Shown here: positions 13,979 through 14,692 of the stretch, in pieces
Numbering within the stretch: the first letter of the stretch is position 1
Layout of the letters: each line of letters opens with the position of its first letter
From: Bacteroidota bacterium
GTDB lineage: Bacteria; Bacteroidota; Bacteroidia; Chitinophagales; Chitinophagaceae
Direction of reading: 5' to 3'
NCBI GenBank assembly: GCA_023412975.1
Contig: JAEZRB010000230.1
Location: 1 to 14,692, forward strand
Length of the DNA stretch: 14,692 nucleotides
The notes under the pieces: model-generated
Told to the model about the DNA's origin: nothing
Database searches by the model: none
The model's input: only the letters and a program-made list of their open reading frames with translations
Translations under genes and position numbers: made by a program

Positions 13979-14656
13979 GTGGAAAGATCGATCATTATAA
14001 CAAAAGACGGTTCGCATACTATTGCTATTCCTGAAATGCAGGTTACTTATCATTCACACCATGGCGCTATCCAGGAATCGCTGCACGTTTTTATTATGGC
14101 CGGACTACAAGCCATTGCTCCTCGTCACGATTCCAATATCCGCATTTTTGAAATGGGCTTTGGCACAGGCCTGAATGCACTGCTGACACTGGCCGAAACG
14201 GAACAATCGCAACAACGCATTCACTATACTACCGTCGAAAAATTTCCTCTCTCAATCACAGAAGTCGCGGGCTTGAATTATTGCCAACAACTAAACAGGC
14301 CAGACCTGCAAACGGTTTTCGAAAAAATGCACGAATGCGAATGGGAGAAAGAAATACCTGTCACCAACCGGTTTACTTTAAAAAAATGTCAAACCAATCT
14401 GATTGAGCTTGTCATTCAACAACCGGTACACCTTGTTTACTTCGACGCTTTTGCTCCCACAGCACAACCCGAACTTTGGACCCCGGAAATTTTTAAGCTT
14501 GTCCTTGGATGGATGGAGCCGGGCGGAGTACTCGTTACCTATTGCAGCAAAGGTGATGTGAGAAGAGCCATGCAGGCAGCGGGCTTCAGGGTTGAAAAAC
14601 TTGCGGGACCTCCTGGCAAAAGGGAAATGGTCAGAGCAACCAGGCCAGTGGATTAA
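13979..14656 (+). CDS. mnmD: tRNA U34 5-methylaminomethyl-2-thiouridine methyltransferase MnmD
   Basis: A 225-residue SAM-dependent methyltransferase that makes the last methylation of mnm5s2U at the wobble base of tRNA. It is the stand-alone MnmD form (the N-terminal half of MnmC in gammaproteobacteria). Seen in order: YHSHHGAIQES (24-34), SAM loop FEMGFGTGLNALLT (57-70), the acidic TTVEKFPL (84-91), YFDAFAPTAQPELW (154-167) and GPPGKREM (210-217), all conserved in the family. Start is GTG 13979; the ATG at 13975 is in another frame. The frame ends TAA at 14654-14656, 36 bases before the right edge, where nothing else is visible. Its neighbour is the divergent alkA-like gene. Confidence 0.95.
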   Translation: MERSIIITKDGSHTIAIPEMQVTYHSHHGAIQESLHVFIMAGLQAIAPRHDSNIRIFEMGFGTGLNALLTLAETEQSQQRIHYTTVEKFPLSITEVAGLNYCQQLNRPDLQTVFEKMHECEWEKEIPVTNRFTLKKCQTNLIELVIQQPVHLVYFDAFAPTAQPELWTPEIFKLVLGWMEPGGVLVTYCSKGDVRRAMQAAGFRVEKLAGPPGKREMVRATRPVD

Positions 14657-14692
14657 ATCGAGATGATTTACACAGACTCAACACTCCAACTG

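Noticed and set aside
13975..13981. ATG at 13975 as the start of mnmD
   Set aside because: It is in a different frame from the MnmD motifs; the GTG at 13979 is in frame.
1..14692. CRISPR array, tRNA, rRNA, insertion sequence or phage genes
   Set aside because: No regularly spaced repeats, cloverleaf-like or rRNA-like sequence, transposase or integrase motif was seen by reading; no search tool was used.

Overview
The window looks like chromosomal DNA of a Bacteroidota bacterium, most plausibly Chitinophagaceae or a close relative. Supporting signs are a short Obg without the C-terminal OCT domain, a stand-alone MnmD, an S46 dipeptidyl-peptidase gene, DUF6970 and DUF5670-like small proteins, weak or absent Shine-Dalgarno sequences, and TAnnTTTG-type -7 promoter boxes upstream of at least two genes. 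I see no insertion sequence, phage gene, CRISPR array, tRNA or rRNA. This taxonomic reading is an inference from gene families, not from a marker-gene comparison.

Region by region. (1) 1-1279, minus strand: a 55-aa two-helix membrane protein lies just upstream of a CHASE3-type sensor histidine kinase that runs off the left edge. (2) 1422-2624, plus: a DAO-type FAD oxidoreductase. It converges, with one base between stops, on a minus-strand pair (2626-3531) of small split-barrel-like proteins. (3) 3774-6295: a stress-flavoured set, namely a bacterial topoisomerase IB with all five catalytic positions, a 58-aa basic hydrophilic protein, a PA2169-type four-helix bundle protein and a 118-aa conserved Bacteroidota protein. 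These are closed by a palindromic bidirectional terminator shared with a convergent DUF1328 membrane protein. (4) 6537-7406: an SDR oxidoreductase of the general-stress-protein type. (5) 7568-8985: a secreted DUF6970 protein divergent from obgE, with a perfect inverted repeat sitting on the obgE promoter. (6) 9048-13140: an S46 dipeptidyl-peptidase gene broken by a single in-frame TAA before its catalytic serine codon, then an outer-membrane barrel-like protein and a dipeptide epimerase. This grouping suggests peptide or dipeptide use. (7) 13301-14656: an AlkA-like DNA glycosylase divergent from mnmD.

The most notable observation is the S46 gene. The reading frame on both sides of the TAA is intact and in the same phase. 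The stop separates the His/Asp part of the catalytic triad from the Ser. It is a very recent pseudogene, a sequencing error, or (least likely) a readthrough gene. The rest is mostly ordinary chromosomal content with several small genes that automated annotation may miss (1112-1279, 4888-5064, 6134-6295). I did not find a convincing new multi-gene system.
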